The notes: generated from the letters alone by a model not told the origin. A stretch of DNA of 16,529 nucleotides from Desulfurococcales archaeon (GCA_015661855.1 DQVH01000043.1:1-16529), one strand, 5' to 3'; counted from the first letter of the stretch, positions 7,086-13,653 are shown. Numbers and translations are program-made.

Positions 7086-8720
7086 CTATGTAACTTGATG
7101 TACCCTCCTCTCTATAGATTCTACAGTACCATAAACTAGTCTATCAGAGATAACCCTTACTATTCTAGCTTTTACGAGAAATCCAATATATCTTTCCACG
7201 CTTTTATCGAATAGTACAACTGGTCCATGGTAAAATGGATAGCCAATAATATATTTTTTCTTATATTCGCCTACAATTACAACTTTGATAATCCTATTTA
7301 ATAGTTTATACTTACTTTGAATGTTTACTTCTTGAACCTTTCTAGCTATCATAAGGCTAAGTTTATCTTTAACAAATGGTTTAGCTCTAGGATAATCTTC
7401 AAATGCTGAACCAGGTAATGGTGAAAACCTGTAGAGTGTAATTTTTTCTACATTCTCTTGTTTAAGTATATCTATAATTTTGAGGGTATTATTTACGGTT
7501 TTAGGGGATTGTCCCGGAAGTCCGTGAATGAAATAAACGTATGGTCTTAAACCATACTTAGTTAGTAACTTAACAGCTCTCACGACATCATCTACTGTAC
7601 CTGGACGTCCAATTAGATCTGCGTGTTCCTGATCTCCTGTTTCACAACCTATATGGACTGTTGTACCTTTAAAGTACTCCCCAAGAAGTTTGGCAACCTC
7701 TTCATTAACCAGACATGCCTTAATATTCTCTAACATTAATGCTACTTCACCGCTAGCAATCTCACTTATATTAAATAAGCTATCAAATAGCCTCCTTAAA
7801 GCATCAATATTAGGTGGTGGCGAGCAAGGGTCGGTTAGAGGCTCTGGTTCCACTAACTCTTCTCTACAGTAGTCCAGTATATCCGGCGCACTTAAGACGA
7901 TTCTAGATACACCATTACGAATAAGCCCCTTAATTTCACTTACAATATTACTTATATGTCTTGACCTTGGAGGACCATATAGTGCTGGAACAGAGCAATA
8001 ACCACAACCAGGAGGTATACCAATAGGACATTCAAGTCTACTCCTTAACGGACCATACTTACACCTATAACATAATATACACTTTTTACCAGATGGCAAT
8101 ACTATTTTAGGTCTATTGAAGTTGCTACACCCTCTAACAATTTCAACGTAAACTCTAGAAGCCCAATATAATGGATAATATTTAACTATTTTAGTAGAAG
8201 GATTAATTGTATTTAATAGCTCCTTACTAACAAATCTCCTCCTACCAGTAAATACTATTTCATTGTTAACTCTTAGTATGAGGCCCTTAATAGACTTTAA
8301 CTTTTCTATCTCTCTACAAACTATACTATCGAATAGTTTACGACTACATATTTCAATAAGTGTTTCTTCGCTTTCACCATAGAATCCCACATCAAACTCT
8401 AATTCGGAGATACGAAGGGGGTTTCCAGTTATAGGTCCACCTATTATTATAGGCTTTCTCGTTAGATTTCTCCAAAGCCTTGTAAGCTTTCTTACAATAC
8501 CTAAATCAGATGACATAGCTGATATTAAAAGTGCATCATATTCTTCTACATACCGTTTCAATATATTTACACTTATCTTTTCAGGCACATCCACTCTTAC
8601 TCTATAACCGAATGATTCAAGAATACCCGCTACTACACGAGGACCAGCACCAATTACGTCTACTGTAGCTTTTCGACTACCACTCCCTCTAGCTAAACAG
8701 TCTACTAGTAAAAACCTCAT
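7086..8720 (-). CDS. Radical SAM protein, B12-binding-like N-terminus and TRAM-like C-terminus
   Basis: A 544-residue protein. Residues 1-150 resemble a cobalamin-binding-type Rossmann fold (ISAMSSDLG, PIIIGGP, GFYGESEETL), though I see no clear DXHXXG motif. The radical SAM barrel covers about 190-450: RGC at 196-198, CGYCSVP at 239-245, then GCETGDQEH, FIHGLPGQS and FSPLPGSAFEDYP. Residues 478-532 resemble a TRAM domain, as in MiaB-type methylthiotransferases. The cluster region is unusual. Between RGC and CGYC lie C214-X2-C217-X2-C220 and C231, so the usual CX3CX2C is replaced by a stretched set of seven cysteines. A tRNA- or cofactor-modifying enzyme is plausible; the substrate cannot be assigned. 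ATG 8720 is the start. The gene is divergent from the PhoU-like gene. Confidence 0.85.
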   Translation of the reverse strand: MRFLLVDCLARGSGSRKATVDVIGAGPRVVAGILESFGYRVRVDVPEKISVNILKRYVEEYDALLISAMSSDLGIVRKLTRLWRNLTRKPIIIGGPITGNPLRISELEFDVGFYGESEETLIEICSRKLFDSIVCREIEKLKSIKGLILRVNNEIVFTGRRRFVSKELLNTINPSTKIVKYYPLYWASRVYVEIVRGCSNFNRPKIVLPSGKKCILCYRCKYGPLRSRLECPIGIPPGCGYCSVPALYGPPRSRHISNIVSEIKGLIRNGVSRIVLSAPDILDYCREELVEPEPLTDPCSPPPNIDALRRLFDSLFNISEIASGEVALMLENIKACLVNEEVAKLLGEYFKGTTVHIGCETGDQEHADLIGRPGTVDDVVRAVKLLTKYGLRPYVYFIHGLPGQSPKTVNNTLKIIDILKQENVEKITLYRFSPLPGSAFEDYPRAKPFVKDKLSLMIARKVQEVNIQSKYKLLNRIIKVVIVGEYKKKYIIGYPFYHGPVVLFDKSVERYIGFLVKARIVRVISDRLVYGTVESIERRVHQVT

Positions 8721-8743
8721 ATTTTGTATCCAGTAAGCTCCTA

Positions 8744-8775
8744 TTTAGCGGTAAATATATTTTTATATCGCTAAA
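8744..8775. promoter_or_regulatory. Inverted repeat around the radical SAM gene promoter
   Basis: TTTAGCG (8744-8750) and CGCTAAA (8769-8775) are perfect 7-bp arms with an 18-bp AT-only-like spacer. The spacer holds the likely minus-strand TATA element (near 8755-8767) of the radical SAM gene. A dimeric regulator could bind across the TATA box, or the arms may simply be chance in AT-rich DNA. Confidence 0.35.
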
Positions 8776-8821
8776 AATATAAGCTTCTAGTACTTTAACG
8801 TAAATACGAAATAAGAAAATA

Positions 8822-8865
8822 CTTTATCATAGATTGGGTTAAGCGGAGTGAAAAGTATTAGGTGA
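8822..8865 (+). promoter_or_regulatory. Promoter and ribosome site of the PhoU-like gene
   Basis: CTTTATCA at 8822-8829 is a TATA candidate predicting a start near 8852. AGGTGA at 8860-8865 is a ribosome site 5 nt before GTG 8871. This makes GTG 8871 a better start than GTG 8862, which overlaps the ribosome site. Confidence 0.45.
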
Positions 8866-8870
8866 ATACT

Positions 8871-9560
8871 GTGAGTGAGTATGTAGAAGGCTCATTAAGT
8901 AGTAGTAAGAGAGAAGCATTAGCTGAAATGCACATTGTAGAACTCTTACACAGTCTAGTTAGAAACACCTATGACACAGTTAGAGAGGTAGACACATTAA
9001 TTAATGATCTCTCTGAAGGAAAAATAGAAATCATTAAAGCTAAACACCCTAGAGTGAGAAACTATAAGAACAAATCTGAAGAAATGAAATCTCGTATTCT
9101 AGAATATATCGTTAGAGTTAGCCCAAGCTTAATAAATAAAGATATATACATTAAGATAGCATACGATTTAGAGAGAGTAGCACAACTAATGAACGGTATA
9201 TCCCATAGACTACTAATTCTTGCATCAAGAAACCTACTGCCAACACGGGATATAGGAAAGGGTATGCTAGATTTCATGAAAACAGTTATTGACGAATTCG
9301 AGGTACTGAGGAAAGCTATACTAATGCTAACAGTTAACCCTAGAAAGACAATAGACAACTGTAAAAATGTATTCAAATTAGAAGATGAACTAGATGACAT
9401 GTATAGATTCTTAGAAGTAAAATTGTATGAAACACAGAAGGATAACCTACTACTAGTAATGCTGTTAAAGGAAATTATAGACATAATGGAGGATTCGGCA
9501 GACCTAATTAAAGATGCAGCTGAACACCTCATGTATATAGCTATGCACAAATTACCATAA
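8871..9560 (+). CDS. PhoU-like / DUF47 family protein
   Basis: A 229-residue all-helical protein of the PhoU-like DUF47 type, cytoplasmic proteins often linked to phosphate uptake regulation. The C-terminal half shows the family pattern: an acidic KLEDELDDMYRFLE segment followed by LLKEIIDIMEDSADLIKDAAEHLMYIA, the two metal-binding-like acidic helices. An earlier helix has AYDLERVAQLMNGISHRLL, the counterpart of the DLERV-type helix in PhoU. No PitA or Pst transporter gene is next to it, although DUF47 genes often sit beside pitA, so its partner is elsewhere or its job is different. GTG 8871 is preferred (see the ribosome site); GTG 8862 would add three residues. endA follows after 35 bp and may be co-transcribed. 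Confidence 0.8.
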   Translation: MSEYVEGSLSSSKREALAEMHIVELLHSLVRNTYDTVREVDTLINDLSEGKIEIIKAKHPRVRNYKNKSEEMKSRILEYIVRVSPSLINKDIYIKIAYDLERVAQLMNGISHRLLILASRNLLPTRDIGKGMLDFMKTVIDEFEVLRKAILMLTVNPRKTIDNCKNVFKLEDELDDMYRFLEVKLYETQKDNLLLVMLLKEIIDIMEDSADLIKDAAEHLMYIAMHKLP

Positions 9561-9595
9561 AACTCCATAACATCACTACTATACATTTAAAAATT

Positions 9596-10150
9596 ATGGA
9601 TGACAATATGGCTAAAGGACTATTAGTAGGGCTAAAGGTTATAGTTTGGGATGTAGAAGACTCAAAGAAACTATTCTCTAAAGGATTTTATGGTAAACCA
9701 TTTGGAATAAGAAAACCTAAGGGCTCAGATTTTAAAACACCTCTTGAACTATCACTTATTGAAGCACTATACCTTGTTGAAAAAGGTGAACTAGAAGTCT
9801 ACACTAATGATAGGAAGGTGGAGTATAAAGAATTGTTAGAATATTGTGAGAGAAATATTCCACGATTCAAAATATTATATTTAGTCTATAAAGATTTAAG
9901 GGAGAAGGGATATATTGTAAGATCAGGTTTAAAATTTGGATGTGACTATGCAGTGTATGAGTTAGGTCCAGGACTAGATCACGCACCATACCTAATCCAT
10001 GTACTAAACATTAATGAGAAAATAGACCCTATAGAAATAGTTAGAGCTGGTAGACTATCCCATAGTGTAAGAAAGAGATTTATTATAGCTGCTACAAGCC
10101 CTAAAATGGAGGAAGTTAGATACATAATGTTTAAATGGTTTAAACCATAA
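9596..10150 (+). CDS. endA: tRNA-splicing endonuclease, catalytic subunit
   Basis: Cuts introns from precursor tRNAs (and rRNAs) at the bulge-helix-bulge. The 184-residue protein has the EndA layout: an N-terminal mixed alpha/beta domain, then a nuclease domain starting at about 95. The catalytic triad fits Y121 (in GCDYAVY), H129 (LDHAPYLIHV) and K160 (SVRKRF); the H-to-K spacing of 31 equals that of the Methanocaldococcus enzyme as I recall it. Having the whole triad marks it as the catalytic alpha subunit. In crenarchaea the active enzyme is usually alpha2-beta2, so a second subunit should be encoded elsewhere. Start is ATG 9596 or ATG 9608; neither has a strong ribosome site. Confidence 0.93.
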   Translation: MDDNMAKGLLVGLKVIVWDVEDSKKLFSKGFYGKPFGIRKPKGSDFKTPLELSLIEALYLVEKGELEVYTNDRKVEYKELLEYCERNIPRFKILYLVYKDLREKGYIVRSGLKFGCDYAVYELGPGLDHAPYLIHVLNINEKIDPIEIVRAGRLSHSVRKRFIIAATSPKMEEVRYIMFKWFKP

Positions 10151-10209
10151 CAAAAATGGATTAAATTATGACATTTCAAATTATTAAATAGGTTGCGAAG
10201 GGGTACACC

Positions 10210-10566
10210 TTGAACTCCAGACCTCAACAATTTAAACCACAACCAAAAGATGGAAAATGCAATCCACTATGTTCACTATTTAGGTGTGGAAAGAGGTCAT
10301 TAGTCTATACTACAAGGTATTATAGGGGTAAGCCAAGAAAGGTAGCATTTTGTAGATGGGTTGGCGACTACTGCAAAGGATATGAATGTCAATATGCCTA
10401 TTGCGAAAAACGTGCACTCTTACCCGACGGTAAATGCTCTTTTGCAATTAAGGGTCCGCGAAAGAAGGATATGCTCGAAGAAATAGCTGAATTGAGTTTA
10501 GAGGAACACGTAAAGACTTTAATAACCAGGAAGATAGGTAAAAAGGATCTATACTTCATAGAGTAA
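10210..10566 (+). CDS. Cysteine-rich small protein, unknown function
   Basis: A 118-residue protein with TTG start at 10210 and GAAGGGG about 6 nt upstream. Eight cysteines sit in two groups: C17, C21, C26 near the N-terminus and C48, C55, C60, C65, C76 in the middle. Many basic and aromatic residues lie between them (GKRSLVYTTRYYRGKPRKVAFC). The last 40 residues are a charged helix without cysteines. No membrane segment or signal peptide. Eight cysteines suit two zinc sites or an Fe-S cluster; the basic surface suits RNA or DNA binding. I do not recognise the family. Its stop codon is 4 nt from the D box of the sRNA on the other strand. Confidence 0.8.
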   Translation: MNSRPQQFKPQPKDGKCNPLCSLFRCGKRSLVYTTRYYRGKPRKVAFCRWVGDYCKGYECQYAYCEKRALLPDGKCSFAIKGPRKKDMLEEIAELSLEEHVKTLITRKIGKKDLYFIE

Positions 10567-10567
10567 T

Positions 10568-10630
10568 CTGTCAGGAGGGGTGGAGCTTACATCATCCAAT
10601 ATTCTGTCGCGTCATCATTCATCATCCATA
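10568..10630 (-). ncRNA. C/D box sRNA guiding rRNA 2'-O-methylation
   Basis: On the minus strand: C box ATGATGA (10619-10625), 12-nt guide (10607-10618), D' box CAGA (10603-10606, canonical CTGA), 7-nt spacer, C' box ATGATGT (10589-10595), 14-nt guide AAGCTCCACCCCTC (10575-10588), D box CTGA (10571-10574). The total of about 60 nt and guide lengths of 12 and 14 are normal for archaeal sRNAs. A TATA box at 10651-10662 predicts a start near 10630, a few nt before box C. The second guide is complementary to AGGGGTGGAGC, which to my knowledge occurs in crenarchaeal 16S rRNA just before CTGCGG in the 3' major domain. By the N+5 rule the modified base would be the third G of GGGG. The first guide's target is unknown. 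Boxes are seen; the target is recalled from memory. Outer ends are approximate. Confidence 0.82.
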
Positions 10631-10650
10631 GTACGTGATAGTAATACACA

Positions 10651-10662
10651 GAAATAAAGTTT
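10651..10662 (-). promoter_or_regulatory. TATA box of the C/D box sRNA
   Basis: AAACTTTATTTC on the minus strand, the same form as the TATA boxes of other genes here. Its centre is about 26 bp upstream of the expected sRNA 5' end at about 10630. The rest of the gap to 10767 is AT-rich; it holds the 10-bp palindrome ATGGTACCAT near 10704-10713 and no other feature. Confidence 0.6.
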
Positions 10663-10767
10663 CTTTTAGAATACTATGCTACAATACGAAAATAATATAA
10701 GAATGGTACCATATTGAAAATTCGCTTTTAATATTAATATTTAATTCCGGTATAAATTATACTTGAG

Positions 10768-12192
10768 TCAGAATGTCAATTCTTTATTCTTGCTCTTCCG
10801 TAAATTAATGAAATCCCTATAGAAAGGCTGTGAAATTAACGAATTTACTAGCTCACTATCTCTCATCATTAAATATACCTCCCAGCTTCTAAGTGCAGGA
10901 CATATGTAACATCCTATTCTGTAGAAGCCTATTGTGTAGAGTGGATTTAATGGTATATTATTTAATGTTAGGTAGAGTTGTACATGTGCAGCACTCCATA
11001 ATTTAATGGGTGCAACAATTAGTCTATCACTTGCTATAAATTTAGCTAAAGGTCTTCTACCCCTCCTCTCCGATTCGGCATCTCTATCACCAATAACTAC
11101 TAATGTATTCCCCTGAGCTAACTCATTAACTGCTTTCTCTATAGCATTAATTTTTAGCCCCGTACACCACCTATTACTATGCGTTGGTAGACTCCTACCT
11201 CTCCTAAGTTCCTCGTTTAAGCCCACATAGACAGTATAAACTTTAACATTAAGTAGTTTTGTTACTTTCTCGACATACTCTAGGGTCCATGGGAACTCTA
11301 GACCCGTATTAGCATAAATTGCAGTAACCTTTTTACTTCCAAAAACCTTTAGTGCAAGTAGTAGTGCTGCTGTACTATCTTTTCCGCCACTCCAAGGGAT
11401 AATAACTGTATCGGCCCAATCTCTAAACCTCTTTAAAAACTTTAATGATACACTTTCATAGAGTTTTAGAACATGACTATTAGACTCTATTAGCTTACTT
11501 AATTCAACATCGTAAACTTCATTCGTAAACTTCTCACCCCATGGCTCAATACCTTCATCAGGTATTCTCAGTATACCCGTTTTCCTAGGTCCACAATAGA
11601 CCTTATGTAAACCACCAAACTCTCTAACAAGTAGAGGGTTTAAACCTATACGTCCCCCGATAATTGTTGAGAGATATGCTTTAGTTTTCTCTCCTAAACC
11701 GAAAAATACATCAAATGCAGGATTAAACTTTAAATCCTCAAGCGGTATGCCTCCCCTTTGTAGTATGAAGACTTTTCTTATAGAATCCCATGTTACTGTT
11801 AATCTAATTTTACTCTTAGCTAACTCTAACTCGTGAAATAACTGTTCAATTCTCATATTACGAACTTTAGCAAAAGGGATAGTGTGAATTATAAAGTTTA
11901 ATGGGGTTTGTGATTCAAGTGTAGAAGCAATCTCCCTATCCTCTCTACCTAGAATTACTATAATGAACTCACTACTATGCTTATATTTCTCTAAAATCTC
12001 CATGGCCTTATCAATGCTTCTTGCACCCTTAAGTGTTTCAACATTAAGACCCCAGCCTTGATAGAACTTCCTAATAACAGCCTTTACAGCATCAGCATCC
12101 CTTTTACTTCTAACAATAACTCTCAACATAACTTTTGACCGTATATAACGTGGTAATTTAATTACTAATTCACATAACTTTCTAAAATACAT
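10768..12192 (-). CDS. PP-loop ATPase of the PAPS reductase family, multidomain
   Basis: A 474-residue protein. The C-terminal half (about 262-435) is a PP-loop nucleotide-binding domain of the CysH type: PWSGGKDS (266-273), ANTGLEFPWT (294-303), NRWCTGLKI (340-348), IGDRDAESERRGRRP and a terminal GCYIC pair (C428, C431). These motifs match archaeal proteins annotated as phosphoadenosine phosphosulfate reductases. Such annotation is often generic: the family also contains adenylating and thiolating enzymes, and a true CysH has a different C-terminal catalytic cysteine. The first 130 residues and a middle domain (about 131-230, with C200) are extra and I cannot name them. C343, C428 and C431 could bind a cluster or zinc. 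ATG 12192 is supported by a TATA box at 12233-12240. Sulfur transfer or nucleotide modification is the safest guess. Confidence 0.82.
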   Translation of the reverse strand: MYFRKLCELVIKLPRYIRSKVMLRVIVRSKRDADAVKAVIRKFYQGWGLNVETLKGARSIDKAMEILEKYKHSSEFIIVILGREDREIASTLESQTPLNFIIHTIPFAKVRNMRIEQLFHELELAKSKIRLTVTWDSIRKVFILQRGGIPLEDLKFNPAFDVFFGLGEKTKAYLSTIIGGRIGLNPLLVREFGGLHKVYCGPRKTGILRIPDEGIEPWGEKFTNEVYDVELSKLIESNSHVLKLYESVSLKFLKRFRDWADTVIIPWSGGKDSTAALLLALKVFGSKKVTAIYANTGLEFPWTLEYVEKVTKLLNVKVYTVYVGLNEELRRGRSLPTHSNRWCTGLKINAIEKAVNELAQGNTLVVIGDRDAESERRGRRPLAKFIASDRLIVAPIKLWSAAHVQLYLTLNNIPLNPLYTIGFYRIGCYICPALRSWEVYLMMRDSELVNSLISQPFYRDFINLRKSKNKELTF

Positions 12193-12232
12193 AATACTCT
12201 TAGAGAATTTAAATGTTGACTTCTAAAATCCT

Positions 12233-12240
12233 CTATAAAG
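12233..12240 (-). promoter_or_regulatory. TATA box of the PP-loop gene
   Basis: CTTTATAG on the minus strand, with centre about 44 bp before ATG 12192, predicts a start near 12210 and a leader of about 18 nt. It lies just downstream of the DUF4258 gene, so the PP-loop gene seems to have its own promoter. Confidence 0.45.
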
Positions 12241-12261
12241 AGTAGTTATTAATCAACATCA

Positions 12262-12543
12262 TTAAGTCAAAACCTTATATCTTTTAGTACCGTATTTACT
12301 CACTAAAGCTTCATACTCTCTTCTACCTAAAACAGTTAAGACTTCCACTCTATTACCCTTAAAAGCGTAGACTACAGCATTACCTGTAATAGACACTGCT
12401 ATATACACATCATTCCACTTATCATACACTAATTGTTTAGGATTGTTAATAGACTCTACCACATCATCATACTTAAGACTTCTCTCATCCATTCTACGTT
12501 TAGCGTGTTTTGAAAGGCAAATTCTTGCAGTATGTAATATCAT
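12262..12543 (-). CDS. DUF4258 family protein (RelE/ParE-like toxin fold candidate)
   Basis: A 93-residue protein matching the DUF4258 pattern. A basic LSKHAKRRMDERSL helix is followed by DDVVESINNPKQLVYDKW, then beta strands ending VLTVLGRREYEAL. This family is related to RelE/ParE-type mRNA-cleaving or gyrase-binding toxins but its members are mostly unstudied. The KHAKRRMDER helix with its His, Arg and Glu is the conserved core. ATG 12543 has ribosome site GGGTGAT 3 nt upstream, inside the last codons of the small ORF 12548-12682, so the two are translationally coupled. No typical antitoxin (AbrB, RHH, HTH) is adjacent. Toxin activity is inferred from fold relation only. Confidence 0.75.
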   Translation of the reverse strand: MILHTARICLSKHAKRRMDERSLKYDDVVESINNPKQLVYDKWNDVYIAVSITGNAVVYAFKGNRVEVLTVLGRREYEALVSKYGTKRYKVLT

Positions 12544-12547
12544 TCAA

Positions 12548-12682
12548 TCACCCTTCATACAGTTCTCTAAAATAAAGTAAACATACCCCTAAAAATACTA
12601 AAATACTTGTAAATCCCTTATACCTCTTACTACCTGTTAAAGTCTTATAGACCTTAGTTATTTCTCCTATTTTAACCAGTAT
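12548..12682 (-). CDS. 44-codon membrane-type ORF with no usual start codon
   Basis: An open frame of 44 codons whose stop (12548-12550) lies 4 nt before the DUF4258 ATG. The N-terminal part is basic and polar (VKIGEITKVYKTLTGSKRY), then a hydrophobic stretch (FTSILVFLGVCLLYF) that could be one short membrane helix, then RELYEG. Ribosome site GGAGGGT (12689-12695) and TATA box (12725-12734) are correctly placed. However, the frame has no ATG, GTG or TTG. The first usable codons are ATA 12680-12682 (6-nt spacing) and CTG 12677-12679 (9-nt spacing, like other genes here). Either a rare CTG/ATA start is used or the start codon has mutated. It could encode a partner, perhaps antitoxin, of the DUF4258 protein. 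Not a family I recognise. Confidence 0.5.
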   Translation of the reverse strand: MLVKIGEITKVYKTLTGSKRYKGFTSILVFLGVCLLYFRELYEG

Positions 12683-12724
12683 GTTATTACCCTCCCAGCG
12701 GGTTCTTCACACGACCTAACTATA

Positions 12725-12734
12725 GTTTAAAAAC
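12725..12734 (-). promoter_or_regulatory. Promoter of the small ORF and DUF4258 pair
   Basis: GTTTTTAAAC on the minus strand is a TATA candidate predicting a start near 12703, about 8 nt before ribosome site GGAGGGT (12689-12695). The spacing agrees with the other units of the window. Confidence 0.45.
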
Positions 12735-13018
12735 ATTCATCTTATTATGCAACTTACATTTACCGTAAGTGAATTCATTACGGTCTCTATTAAGTCACTT
12801 ATGGAAGCTCTAAATAGGCTTTCTTGAAAACTCAGTAGCCACTACGTAGTACACTATGGTTGCCATGTAAATAAATGTAAATAAATTTGAGGAAGACTCC
12901 ATAAAAAGATGTAAAAACATTACAGAAGGTTGTAATCTAGTGTTTTCTGTTTTAAGGTTACTACTACATCTATAACTGTATTAAGTTTAATATTCTTAAG
13001 TGTTGAAGTAGGGGGCTT
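12735..13018. other. 284-bp gap with palindromes and possible gene relic
   Basis: No intact gene. ACCGTAA (12762-12768) and TTACGGT (12778-12784) form a 7-bp inverted repeat enclosing TGAATTCA. TAAGTCACTTA (12791-12801) is an 11-nt palindrome whose half TCACTTA is also the inverse of TAAGTGA at 12766-12772. ACTACGTAGT (12841-12850) is a 10-bp palindrome, and ATTACA/TGTAAT (12919-12936) a small hairpin. A minus-strand frame of 34 codons at 12737-12841 contains a protein-like stretch (SISDLIETVMNSLTVN) but has no ATG, GTG or TTG start at its head and no ribosome site, so it may be a relic of a decayed gene. The stretch also separates the Lrp gene from the DUF4258 unit. Confidence 0.4.
12865..12884. 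repeat. 10-bp tandem duplication
   Basis: ATGTAAATAA occurs twice without a gap (12865-12874 and 12875-12884). Probably a replication slip in non-coding DNA. Confidence 0.6.
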
Positions 13019-13444
13019 CTACTCTTTAATTACATCCAAAATTATTGCTGGACATACCCTTTTCACACCAGGTAAGCGTGATATCTCATCATGTATACGT
13101 GCAAGCTCTTCATTATTAGTAGCCCATATAACTACTATTACTGAGTGATCTCCAGATGTAAGAGCTATATATTTAGTGTAATCTCTCTCCCTTAAATACG
13201 ATATTACTTTAAATATGTGTTCAGAGTCTACATCAATACCTGTTATCGAAATTGCATTGTAACCTAGCTTTCTAGGATCCAATATTACCGTATACCTCCT
13301 TATCACCCCTAGTTGCTCAAGTTTTTTCACTCTTTTTATTACAGCAACATCACTGATACCGACCATCCTAGCTATATCGCTATATGATATTCTAGAATTA
13401 CTTTTTAATATCTCCAATATTTCTTTATCTTTCTCATCAATCAC
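13019..13444 (-). CDS. Lrp/AsnC family transcriptional regulator
   Basis: A 141-residue DNA-binding regulator. Residues 1-50 form the AsnC-type helix-turn-helix (DEKDKEILEILKSNSRI, YSDIARMVGISDVAVIKRVKKL, EQLGVIRRYT). Residues 64-138 are the RAM (Lrp effector-binding) domain, with IALTSGDHSVIVVIWA and the conserved Gly-Asp pair that usually lines the amino-acid pocket. Length is typical. Start is GTG 13444 with GGGGTGGT 5 nt upstream. It faces away from rubrerythrin across a 277-bp region that contains helically phased palindromes, suggesting that it controls itself and perhaps rubrerythrin. The effector is unknown. Confidence 0.93.
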   Translation of the reverse strand: MIDEKDKEILEILKSNSRISYSDIARMVGISDVAVIKRVKKLEQLGVIRRYTVILDPRKLGYNAISITGIDVDSEHIFKVISYLRERDYTKYIALTSGDHSVIVVIWATNNEELARIHDEISRLPGVKRVCPAIILDVIKE

Positions 13445-13540
13445 AAACTACCACCCCAATCATTAGCAGTCTATACTATACCGTAACAACATACTGACAT
13501 GCCCTAAGCACTCTACACACCTATTCCTTTAACTACAACA

Positions 13541-13614
13541 GGTATAAACGATTTTCCGAAAAAATATGTTAATTTAACTAAATGAACATGTTAAATAATA
13601 AATATAAACATGTT
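13541..13614. promoter_or_regulatory. Three 22-bp-phased AACATGTT sites between the Lrp gene and rubrerythrin
   Basis: AATATGTT (13563-13570), AACATGTT (13585-13592) and AACATGTT (13607-13614) start exactly 22 bp apart, about two helical turns. The last two are perfect 8-bp palindromes, the first has one mismatch. They lie between the divergent genes, beside a minus-strand TATA candidate for the Lrp gene (TTTATACC, 13541-13548). Phased palindromes on one DNA face fit an Lrp-type oligomer binding cooperatively. Confidence 0.5.
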
Positions 13615-13653
13615 GGCAAAGCAATTTAGATGTTTAGGTGTTTGCATAGTATA

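Noticed and set aside
9062..9586. 174-codon minus-strand ORF opposite the PhoU-like gene
   Set aside because: Ser-rich translation with no family features; the plus-strand frame has clear DUF47 character, promoter and ribosome site.
12919..12936. ATTACA/TGTAAT hairpin as a terminator
   Set aside because: Only 6 bp, no T-run directly after it, and no gene ends just upstream on either strand; kept only as a note in the gap entry.
13563..13634. Short regularly spaced repeats as a CRISPR array
   Set aside because: Units are 8-bp palindromes at 22-bp period without longer repeats, unique spacers or cas genes; an operator array fits better.
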